Of a DNA stretch of 40,287 nucleotides, positions 1-9,705 are shown one piece after another. Numbering within the stretch: the stretch's first letter is position 1; each line of letters opens with the position of its first letter. The notes beneath the pieces were generated by a model. It had not been told where the DNA came from. It made no database searches and saw only the letters and a program-made list of their open reading frames with translations. The position numbers were made by a program, and so were the translations under genes. Origin of the DNA: Ophiostoma sp. CBS 140.51 (taxonomy: Eukaryota; Ascomycota; Sordariomycetes; Ophiostomatales; Ophiostomataceae); contig JANSLP010000295.1 in assembly GCA_029298735.1 (NCBI GenBank), forward strand, positions 1 to 40,287, in the 5' to 3' direction.

Positions 1-48
1 TCCAAGAAGATTGAGTACCTCATCACCGCGACATGTGCCATTGGGTAA
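1..48 (+). CDS. 3' end of an unidentified gene (partial)
   Basis: Reading from base 1 gives 15 codons ending in TAA at 46-48: SKKIEYLITATCAIG. Third positions are mostly C or G, as in the real genes of this window, and the coding look ends abruptly into AT-rich DNA. An alternative is that GTAAGT at 43-48 is a splice donor. The nearest CAG (84-86) would then leave an intron of about 44 bp and only a few more codons before a TGA. An AATAAA-like site lies near 150. The protein family cannot be recognised from 15 residues. Assignment as coding is an inference from codon pattern and position at the window edge. Confidence 0.35.
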   Translation, partial: SKKIEYLITATCAIG

Positions 49-180
49 GTTGAAGTCCTCGTTTTTGTCCTCGCTGCGCTCGCAGCCTTGCTTTTGTGTG
101 AGATGTTTTTTCTTATTATTTCTTTTTTCTTATTATTAATTTTGTTGAAATAAAGCTGCAATTATGTAGACGATTTTTTC

Positions 181-240
181 TTTTCATCTTTTCATCTTTT
201 CATCTTTTCATCTTTTCATCTTTTGATATTTTGATATTTT
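181..240. repeat. 8-bp microsatellite TTTTCATC / TTTTGATA
   Basis: About five consecutive copies of TTTTCATC are followed by two copies of TTTTGATA and an imperfect third. The unit changes sequence part way while keeping the 8-bp period, which fits an ageing slippage repeat. It lies in AT-rich DNA beyond the partial gene at the left edge. Confidence 0.9.
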
Positions 241-418
241 TATTTGAAAATTGATATATTATTTTACGAAATGTGACGATTCATGTTCCCCCTCTCAGAC
301 TTTGTCCTCGCCTTTCACTAACGCACTGAAAACGCGAGCCTTGTCTGCATTTTGATCAGATTGACAAATTTCCTTCATTATCTAGACTCCTAATAATCTT
401 TTATGGCCTCGGTGCACG

Positions 419-446
419 GATGTGCAGATGTGCAGATGTGCAGATG
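419..446. repeat. 8-bp tandem repeat GATGTGCA x3
   Basis: Three exact copies of GATGTGCA occupy 419-442, followed by a partial GATG. A related GCGCAGATGG lies shortly after. It is one of several short tandem repeats with an 8-bp unit in this window. Confidence 0.85.
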
Positions 447-3400
447 GTTAGACGGACAAGACGCGCGGCTGCGCAGATGGACCACAATCAGGACAGCCGA
501 CCGTCATCGGCTCCACTTTGCATCGTCGGGAGTTATTGTCGATCTCAGGGATATGTGCTCACACGAGACGCGAAAGGCAACGCCAAACAGGCAGACGAAC
601 ATCTAGATCTTTGTTCATCTTTGGTCTCCCTCGAGCCTATCTATCCTTATTTGTGCCGGCTACACTCGACTGCCCTCGTCAATGTTCATCACTATCGTAT
701 TCGTATCAATGCACATCGTGCTAACGATGGGGCATCTTTGTGCATCCTCTCCTCTTTACGTTATTCCATCATCGCTCGTCTAGGGCACAAACAGCTAGAG
801 TCTCCGAAGGGGGGATCTGGGACGATGAACAAAACAATTCAATTTGCTCAAAGCATGTGAAGAGAGCGACGTACTTCGTAGACAATAAAGAGGATGCACA
901 ACTGCCGTTCATCGTATGTTGAAGAACGACGAGGAAAAAGAAAGCATAACTGTAAAACGCTTCGGAGCAAGACACAAACATGGACAAGATGGTCATAAAT
1001 GGACGCAGATGTTCCTCCCTTGATGGCCACAACGGCTCCTGCAATTTCTGTAACTCTCTACGACTCACAACCTCAACGGCCTTTTACGTACGATTTACGA
1101 CGGCACTCCGTATTTTCTGTCCCTCTGTCCCTTGTGTTTATTTCCATTTGTTTTGTTTCCACACTTGAATCGCCTTTTCATAGCCCTTTCTTTCTCGGGC
1201 TCCATTGATCTTCCTGGACCACCCGCCCGCCGGGGCCTGTGCCACTTTGTCCCACCACTGTCCCACTGTTGACTGTCCCACCTTCGACCGTGCTGCGTCT
1301 TCAACTGCCCACTGCCACTCACTGTCAATGTCACTGTCAACACCCCTGACCCTTTTGACTGTCTTCTGTTCCTCCCACTAACAAGTGACGGCCCACCAAG
1401 GATCGCCGAAAGTAACGGTGGTGTTCATCCTGTCCCCGCCCTTTTCTGGAGTCTTTTGGTGTCGCTGGGTCTCTCTCAGTCAAAAGCCTCGGAGCACAGG
1501 GCGGTTTGGCGCTCCTCCTGCACTCTCGCTTGGGAGGCTGCGTGTATCAGAAAAGTTCTCGAGAAAAAAAAAAAAAAGAAAAGAAAAGAGATGCCCGAGA
1601 GTGAAAAGCATCGTATCCACTGCGCTTTGTCGATCTTTGCTCGATTCTTCAAGGAAACTAAGAATAAAAAGAAATAAAACAAAAAACAATACACCGATGC
1701 GCTGCAGTTCATCTGCATGCACTCATGAACGCGTAGCATGGTGCAGGACAAGCGCCACGCAATCAGCTGAGACATTGTTCTCATTGACAATTTTACCCGA
1801 ATAGGAAAGCAAGTCGTTTTCCATAGGTTGAAGTGTTGTTCTCATTGTTTGTTTCCCCGCACACACCTGTATTTGCTTGCGTGTTCTAGCCTACCCGCGT
1901 TAACCGCGAGACAACGACTTCTTCACCGACATTTCAAAATTCGGAAGCTAGAAAACGAGAATGAGATGAGGGAAAAGAGGGAGCAAGAAAAAGCAAAGAA
2001 AGTGTAAGACACTACAGAAAATGAAATGCTGTTCCAAGTCAACCGTAAGAAATGACGCTGTAAACTTCGGCCTACTATCAGCGGCACTGTCGATTTTCTG
2101 TCAAAAAGCCTTCACTTGACTCACGACTCTTTCCCTCCCCTCTCCTCTCCTCTCCTCTTTCGCCCCCTCTCATGGCCACGTTGTAAATCTCCGCTGAAGA
2201 TGGGGCCAAGAGCCACCCTCGTCAGGGGACATCGTGTCTTTTGCCTTTGCGTCGGGTCAGAAAACTCGCCTCCTCGCTCGCCCGCCGCATCGTCCACCAT
2301 TTTGGCTCGGGAAATCATGCCCCTCTCAAAGCAAACCAGGAGAAACACTTCACTCGTCCTGGATTAGCTTTGTGATACATCGTTTTCAGTGTTTTTGGTC
2401 TCTGCTCTTCCGCAGACCCCCGCCCGCCACTTGTCCGCTCCGGGTTCAGGGCCTTGGGGGCCACGAGTCTGCGTCTGCCGGTGCTCTCAGTGTTGTTTTC
2501 GTCGTTGTCGTGCTGAATTTATTGAGTTTTATTGTCTCCAAAAATATTTTATTTGTGCGCACTATTTCGAGCCCACACCCACCATCCAGGCCGTTCATCA
2601 ACGCGCCGTCGGTCCCACTCACCTAATTCTGTTAGTTTCTGAGCACGAGAGTCTTGGGGATCCGCGGAATGCGATGTGCTTGCAAATCAATGGGGCGCAT
2701 CCGTCCCCATCCATCCTCACGAGAGGGACTCGAGAGACTTCGAGAAAACGGAAACAACGGATACGCGGCGCCGGTGAGACGATGGAAGCTGGTGGTGCGG
2801 GCCAACTCTATTCAGGTTTGGATTGAGTTTGATAGTGTCTGTGTTTCTGGCTGATGGCTGGATCGGTAATGGTCGGGCAACGGTCGGGTTTGATTTGAAG
2901 ACAAAGGACGGACCACCACTCAAATAAAATCGGGGCTTGAACAGAAACTGGCATCTCCAATCTCCAAACTGCCCCCAATTTGTGAATAAGCACCTGGCAT
3001 AGTTCGTGCAAGGGCTGAAAAACCAATGCATATTCGTATGAACAAAAAAACAAGGCGAAGGAATGAGACGGAAGAACAAGGTTGGCAATCAGAAAGCAGC
3101 AAGAAACAGCTGAAAGGTCAACCAGAAGAGAAAGCACTGTCCATTCGACATACACACGTTGCCCATACGTCGGACGGTGTGCCTGTGCCTTTCTCATCAA
3201 CTCCATCGGACAATGTCCGTCGTCATGGAACAAGATAGGAGGCTGCCGACGTGGAATAGCTATCGGCTCAGTTCCGTGGTTGTGGGTAAGAAAGAGGTCC
3301 TGCATCGACCAATCCTTGTATCCAGAACGGCGGACATTGGCAGCCATGAATCCTTCCAGTCAGGATGGGAAAGGTGAAAAGCGAGGGAAGGCATGTGAAG

Positions 3401-4129
3401 ACGACGCAGCATTCATCAGCCACTCGTAATATTTCTCTCACCTCTCTGATCGACCCAGGACGGTGGTGTCGGTATGGCTATCGGTATGGCTATTGGGTCT
3501 GTTTTGCTGGATGGGCAGGACAAGGACAACAGAAGGATGTAACCTTGTGCCGCGGACGGGATGAGGCCTGGTCAAACAAATCATCATCGACAGTCCTGAG
3601 GTGACATTTTGCTATCGCCCTCTCTCTGGTCTCTTCCCAGTCTGTCACTGTTTGTCTTGCATCCCCACGAAACTCGGATAAAATCCAAGAAGAAACCCAC
3701 TTTCCCTTTCCTCTTTTGCGCAAAAGCTGTCCACCTCGCGCATCTTGTCCATCCTGCACTTCGCTTAGAACAGACAAATACTGGTAGCGCTCGCAGCTGC
3801 CCTCTCTGCCCTCTGCCCTCTGCCCTTGCCCTCCTTCTCAGAAGACTGCCTTCACTGCCCTAAAAGCGGCAAACGTGCGCAGAATCCTTTGGCTTCGTTC
3901 CTGCTGCCAATATTCAGCAGCTGGCCCCAGTGATCGCCGTGCAACCCTGGCTTTTGCAGCAAGCCTGCAGCAGATCCTTTTTTTTGTCCTTTATTTTCCA
4001 ATTATTTCTGACTGCCCTCGCCTCTGTCTTCCCTGCCTCGCCGGCCTTCTCGCCCGTCGGGTGGAGATGATCTACCCGACGTGGTTGGGGGTGGTCTCCT
4101 ATTCTTGGTCGATTTGGTCGGCAAGAAGG

Positions 4130-4162
4130 CTGGGCATCAGTCTGGGCATCAGTCTGGGCATC
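4130..4162. repeat. 12-bp tandem repeat CTGGGCATCAGT x2.7
   Basis: Two exact copies of CTGGGCATCAGT are followed by a third that diverges after CTGGGCATC. The flanking DNA shows no gene. Confidence 0.85.
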
Positions 4163-4891
4163 GAGGCTCGCTCGCAAACAGGCAAGCCGAATTCATCATC
4201 CATTCTGCGACGACCATACTATTTTCAGCATCGCCGACTATCGTTCACTCTCGGCCACCGCGAGAATATTTTCTTCTTTTCGTGTCAACCCCTCATACCC
4301 CTGACCCAACTGGCGATCACTGCCCAAGACTGACAACGGGAGGCGAACATCGATTCAGGGAGCTTGTCGCTTTGTCTGATGGCGATTCGATTGACGAGGT
4401 GCTGAATCAGGAAATCGAAACGCCGTCTCGACCCTACGAGCTGCATCAAGTCCGCCGCTATTCTTTTCCTGTCTGCCTGTGTTAGTTACGACTCCTGACT
4501 GCGCCCTCCGTCTGCACTCATCCTGCACCGCAACCCGTCCGAATACGACGTGCAACGGTCGCCAGTGGCCGTACTCTCAATGACCAGATTCACCAGGCTC
4601 GTTTGTGCTCCCGGCTGTCAACTTCCTATGATCGTCGTTTTCTTGACCCGGTCACTCCAGGGAAAGCAATGCCGGCAATGCAGGTCGCTGGTTCCGAGCC
4701 CTGTCCCTGTGCACTGTTGGCCCTGTCATTGAATTGAGCCACGGTCGTATCCGCAAATATCCGTCTGTCAAAAGGCGACTGTCACTGTTGAAACTGTCGT
4801 TCATTCAATTTGAAATGTCCTGTGATGTTGTTCGTACGTCGTGCATCTTTCCTCTTTTCTGCACCTGGGACTCTGCATCCTGTATCACCCC

Positions 4892-4924
4892 CTCCCTGTG
4901 GCCAAAAAAAAGCGTACTCCACAT
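4892..4924 (+). repeat. left terminal inverted repeat of the transposon
   Basis: 33 bp, starting CTCCCTGTGGCC and ending GCGTACTCCACAT, an exact inverted match to 6110-6142. An ACCCC flank lies immediately outside at 4887-4891. Confidence 0.92.
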
Positions 4925-4974
4925 AATTTTTCGCGTTTTTCCACAATCAATTCATCCACGCCAGTGCCACGACT

Positions 4975-6045
4975 ATGGCCAAAACACACATCAAGACGCC
5001 GCAAAAGAACCGCATTATCGGCGCCTGCACGTTAAACGGGATAAAGCGCCATCCTCTGCCTCATACCGAGATTTTCCGCCGTTTTAACGTATCGACAACG
5101 ACCGGCTGGAAGATCTTACGAGATAACCGCCAGCGAACCTTTCATAACGAAGAAAAGGAGACGCGTGGTCGGAAGAGGAAGCTCACCCGTGAGCACCTAG
5201 ACATTCTAGAAATCTTTATCGAGAATAATAGTTATGACTCCCGTATATTACAATGGCAAGAGCTTCTCGACGAGGCCGGGCTTGACCTCGACGTTTCCGC
5301 GCGTACTATCCGCCGCCGCCTGAAAGAGAGGAAGTTCCGGCGATGCCAGGCTTGCGAGAAAAAGTACGTGTCGCCACGCCTCGCCGAGAGACGTCAAGAG
5401 TGGGTGCAAACAATGCTAGAGCGATACCCGGAACCCCAAGACTGGCGTCACGTCCTTTTTTTAACGAGACGCACTTCTCTTGGGGACCACAAGGCAGAGT
5501 CTATATTCTCCGTCGGCCTTGGGAGAGGTTCTGTAGTGACTGTATCGTCCAGAAACGAGAGCCTCCCGAAAAGGCTTATAAACGGCTTTATTGCTGGGCA
5601 GCTATTGGGTACGATTTTAAGAGCCCCCTCGTCTAGTACGATGTGCCAGGAAACACAAATGGGAAGATGAGCCTGAAGCGAACCAGTGGTTAACAAGTGG
5701 CTTCGTGATAGCCACCAGTTCGTGCTTAAGGAGGACAACGACTCTGGCCATGGCACCGGCAAGTTAAACATCGTTAGGACATGGAAGCGGAAGAACGGCC
5801 TAACTTCTTACTTTAATTGCGCCCAATCCCCGGACCTGGCGCCTATTGAGCGGGCGTGGGCGTGGCCGAAACGGAAAGTCGTCTCCCAGTCTGTCTGGGA
5901 CGACGATAGCCTACAGGCCCTGGCCCAGGAGGGGTGGGATGAATTAAAACAGTCTACGATAAACGGCTGGATTGACCAAATTCCCGAAATACTTAAGCAG
6001 GTGGGCGATGACGATGAATTGGCAGGCAGAATGTCTGGTTTTTGA
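4975..6045 (+). pseudogene. Tc1/mariner transposase, inactivated
   Basis: The transposase would bind the TIRs and cut and paste the element using a DDE active site. From the ATG at 4975 there is a helix-turn-helix N-terminus (a segment around HTEIFRRFNVSTTTGW). It then runs in frame to a seven-T tract at 5456-5462, where the family motif continues only in another frame (NETHFSWGPQG). A TAG at 5634-5636 interrupts that frame. After GNTNGKMS a short segment normally present in this family appears to be deleted, with another frame change. The rest (EDNDSGHG, then SPDLAPIERAW) runs to TGA at 6043-6045. The first catalytic aspartate, expected before ETHF, reads asparagine (AAC 5463-5465). The second acidic residue (GAC 5740-5742) and the third (GAG 5848-5850) remain. 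It cannot encode an active enzyme as written. Confidence 0.88.
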
Positions 6046-6109
6046 CGCTTTTTGGCCTTTTTTAATGTACTGGTAGAATAGCGAAATCTAATTTTTGGTG
6101 GGAAAATTG

Positions 6110-6142
6110 ATGTGGAGTACGCTTTTTTTTGGCCACAGGGAG
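6110..6142 (-). repeat. right terminal inverted repeat of the transposon
   Basis: 33 bp, the reverse complement of 4892-4924. It ends ...GGCCACAGGGAG and is followed directly by ACCCC at 6143-6147. Confidence 0.92.
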
Positions 6143-6147
6143 ACCCC

Positions 6148-8750
6148 TAAACAGTGAACAGCATACCGAATCTGGAACAGCCCGTGGTACATCTTCTCCC
6201 GTTGTCATTCACATCGTGGCAACTCCCAGATCTCCTCTGCTTGTTTCCCTATTCTGTCCCATCTTGCGCGCTCACATACACGCCCCTTTCGGCGTTTGCT
6301 TTTGGGGCCTTTTGGAGACATTTGATATGCGATCGCTTCTGCTGGCGCATCTTGTCGGAGCTTTGCTCCGGCCTCCGTTCAACATTCCCCAACTCGGCTT
6401 CTCAAGAAGCGGAACGACAAAAGGGCGAGGCTCTGGTCGCCGTTGACAGAAACAATTAAATTAAAAGTAGTCGAGAGCGCGCTTCACGCCGCTGTTTGCG
6501 GCTCCTCCAACGTAAAACGTGTCCAGAGTGCAGAACGCCTCGAGAAACAAGCTACGACTATTGATTGATTTTTGAAGATGGAAAAACAATGGGATGGCTT
6601 GGATGGCTCGCGCCCAGACGAACGTTTGGTAGCCTTCCGGGGTTGAGCGCAGTGAGTTGAACGCGGGAGTAGATCATCACCAAGCCACGCATGCATTTCA
6701 CCTCCTCAGAACGGCTGCTCCAGACTGTAGACGGACCCGGGGAGAAAAAGAAAGTTTAGAACGTACCGTGTACAGAAAAGAGACCTGTCATGTAGAATAA
6801 ACACTACAAAAAGCAATGACATCGTACTTGTCCTCCAGCCTCGCACGACATGGCAACGTCCGACGTTTGAAGAAGCCCAAAGAAGACGTTGCCAAAATAA
6901 GGTCTAGACCGATCTCCATAGGGCGCGGTCTGGAAGAGTGTTAACTCGAAAGTCTGGGAAAGTCTGGAGTCTAGATGTTTCAGTCGAGGATCACACTCAC
7001 TTTTTGTCAACTTCTTCGACTTCTGTGCGTCAAAAGGACGGACAAAGTGAGGAAAAGTGAGGAACGACAATGGGCACTACAAAAAGTATGAGACTGTGCA
7101 ATGTGGAACACCGTTTGTGTCATCTATCACTTTTGCTTCATTTTTGTCCTCGTGGGATTTTGCCCGTTTTCAATGTTCAAATTTCCGACCTTATTGTTCA
7201 CCCCTTTTTACAACGTATTGTCTCATTCCTCACGTTTGATAGTTATGCGATCAGTCCTTTTCGCTTTATTGATTTATGACTCTCCCTTGATGTCTTGCCT
7301 GCCGGCTGCCGGTTGCCGTCTACCGGGCTCCATTGTCGACAATAACGAAAACTGTCGCCGTTTAAGGGATACCCTGTCACCGCATCTTCAATCCACATTC
7401 TGACCATTCACACAACACCAACTGTTTGCCAGCGCACCAACCACCTAAAGGATGCATCCCAAACTCTGGATTGATGCATCCGAGATTTTGATGCACGGTC
7501 GGGGGAAGATCCCCCAACAAGCACACGCATGCTCGGGATGCAACGCCCTGTCTCTGGGGGATGTGCTGGTTCTTTGGTACTAATTCTACGTCAGCTGTGT
7601 GAAAGCAATGTGAATGCAGACAAAGTGCGAAGTGTGGTCATTGGCGAGGATGAACTACGCACGATGCTCGTTAAACACCAACAAATCGCCAACATCGGTG
7701 AATACACACAGTCGCTTCTTTTTGTGGCGGTTTTCTCCGCAAGTTTTTGAATTGTCCCAAGCGTCTTCTTTGGTGTCGTTCCCTCCTTCTCTCAGACCCC
7801 AAAAACACAGAAAATCATGCCACCTGGCTGGGCTTTCTAATCCACAGAGAGGTGTGGTGAACTACGGCTCCGACATGCTGGCTGTGAGGGGAATTCCCAC
7901 GACGATGCACACCGCATAAATGGGGGCGTGTCATTTGGTGGTATGGCTTTCGTTGAGGGCACATGAGCAAACCCTCCTGCACGTCCCCCCACCATGAAAT
8001 TGCTTCCTTTTCTTTCTGGGCCGCCTATTGTTGTCTCTTGGGATTCAAAGGAAGCCTTTCTAGTGCAAGCCTCCTTTTGCGAAGGCTGAATTAAGGAAGC
8101 GGTGAACGATGTGAACGACGCGAAGCAGGCTTAAGAAAAGAGAGGAAGCACGATTCTTACTGCGACTCCCGTATGAGCGACACGAAATACGGAACATTCT
8201 TTTAGCAGCAACGCAGTGTCACAATGGGCAAGCTTTGTGCTGTTGCCAGAGCGTAAGGCAAGCGTAAACACGGGGATCTTTACGTCGTAAAAACATTCGT
8301 CTCAATATCGCGGCGAGTTATTCAGGCAAGTACAAAGCGCACGATACATTTGAGAGTTTAAAAATAACGATACCGTCGCACGCTGGGATGAATTTGTTTG
8401 TGACAGGAAGAGTTTGGCCAGGCCTCCGACGAGGACTGTTGATGGGAGATTTGCCTGCGCTTTGGCCTGGAAGCCCGCTTTTGAAACGTTTGGTTTCAAA
8501 GCTCGACAACCGATGGCAATGCAAACGGTGCCATTGACCTCATAGACCCTCAGGGGATGTGAAGCCTTAACAAAAGCTTAATATACGGGGGTGCACGAAT
8601 GATGAGCACGGGTACAGTTTACGTCGTAATACGTTAATAAGAGAAGCAGATATATATTGGAATAATTTGAAATTAAGATGGTGAACAAATATTGTTATGA
8701 TGCATGCCACCCTGGGCCTATATTCTTGAGCGTATCGACAACTCCATAAG
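6148..8750. other. gene-poor stretch
   Basis: No recognisable coding frame, tRNA or rRNA was seen. Small structures are present: two GATGCATCC copies near 7451 and 7473, and a short hairpin at 7501-7515 (GGGGGA, loop AGA, TCCCCC). ORFs in this interval are about 100 codons or less, overlap in several frames and read as low-complexity. Confidence 0.55.
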
Positions 8751-8754
8751 TCGT

Positions 8755-9690
8755 CCTCATGTTCTCGCAAGTAAACAATTAAACAAATATCGCAGCTTCT
8801 TCATGATGCCGCTGTATGCACGCACTGTCTCCATTTGCACCCTGTAAACACTCTTCTGCTCCTCATACCTCCTCTCAAATATGATCATGCTCCTCACGTA
8901 TCCTTGCTGTAAACAAAAGACCGACAAAGACAATATCAATTGAGAGATTGAACATCCTGTCCATCGGCATGCATTGTCTCTTTCCAGATACCTGCTTCAT
9001 ATTCTCGCGGTAAAATGTGCGCTTCACCCTCAATACATACACCTGTACCGCTCAACACTCTCTTCACGTATCCTTTGCTGTAAACAAATAAATCGTTGAA
9101 GGATTATGGCGACTAACAGTGTAGCTGCTCTGTGCACTGCAGTATGTTTGCGTGTTCTTCACGTATCCCTTGCTGTAAACAATGAATCGTCAAAGATGAC
9201 ACCAAATAGGAGATCGAATATGTCTATTTGCAAATATCCTCCTCGTATGCTCACCGTGAAATGTGCACTGTATTCATGGCGCTTCCATCTATATCTTACA
9301 ATCAACTGGCCTCCTCGTTACCCGCCCCTTTCATCGTCGACAATGATCTTCTCGAACCTTTTGCTGTGAACAAATGGCCGTTGAAGAGTATGTCGAATAA
9401 GAGTGCAACTGTTTTCCTCGCCCGTATTTTGAAATGTCCCTCACACACCCGTGCTGTAAACAAAAGACCGTTAAAGAGCATATCAAAGAGACCAATCGTC
9501 CTGTCCTGTCCACCACCATCCGTCATCCATTTCCATATCCTCGTCGTATCGTTGCTGTAAATAATGATGGCCGTAGAAGGTACTGAAATGGGACCCGAAT
9601 ACACCACCATCATTGCCCATACCCATATTCTCCTCGTGTCCTTGCTGTAAACAATGATGTGCCGTAGGTGGTATAGAATGAGACTGGGAA
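8755..9690. repeat. degenerate ~90-bp tandem array carrying TTGCTGTAAACAA
   Basis: At least nine diverged units are visible. The most conserved part is TTGCTGTAAACAA, exact at 8904, 9075, 9170 and 9642 and with one mismatch at 9361, 9451 and 9552. Weaker versions lie near 8771, 8842, 9007 and 9253. Intervals are mostly 90-101 bp. Units share flanking words: a TCCTCGTATC-like block before the core and GACCGTTAAAGA-like and GAATA-like blocks after it. The array ends about 15-50 bp beyond the RdRP stop codon, so it occupies that gene's 3' flank. The core contains GTAAACAA, the consensus bound by forkhead transcription factors. On the minus strand the same bases read TTTACAG, a good splice-acceptor look-alike. 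Function is unknown. Confidence 0.8.
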
Positions 9691-9705
9691 AAGTCCATTG
9701 TGGCC

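Larger units (their letters stand above)
49..4886. other. gene-poor stretch, microsatellites only
   Basis: No frame here shows recognisable domains or sustained codon bias. The first 250 bases are AT-rich. Much of 1100-4500 is pyrimidine-rich with short low-complexity runs: TCTCC repeats at about 2131-2160, CCCTCTG repeats at about 3800-3825, and A or T runs near 1564. Scattered ORFs of 60-180 codons overlap on both strands with cysteine- and serine-rich, non-domain-like translations, so I treat them as chance. The longest (2808-3347, minus, ATG start, 179 codons) cannot be excluded but has no supporting feature. Confidence 0.6.
4892..6142 (+). mobile_element. Tc1/mariner (IS630-type) DNA transposon, 1251 bp
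   Basis: The element is bounded by 33-bp terminal inverted repeats that I read as identical (4892-4924 and 6110-6142). They begin CTCCCTGTGGCC, followed by eight A and GCGTACTCCACAT, and weaker similarity continues a few bases inward. It encloses a damaged DDE transposase. The size fits single-gene Tc1/mariner elements. That superfamily normally duplicates a TA target. Here the bases flanking the TIRs are not TA, but an ACCCC direct repeat (4887-4891 and 6143-6147) sits exactly at both ends. Identical TIRs with a broken gene suggest a fairly young insertion, or mobilisation in trans by another copy. Superfamily placement rests on the transposase motifs. Confidence 0.9.

Noticed and set aside
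4081..4485. 134-codon plus-strand ORF ending in a charged, protein-like segment
   Set aside because: Only the last 40 codons look plausible. There is no start, splice site or family match near them, and the frame includes a simple 12-bp repeat.
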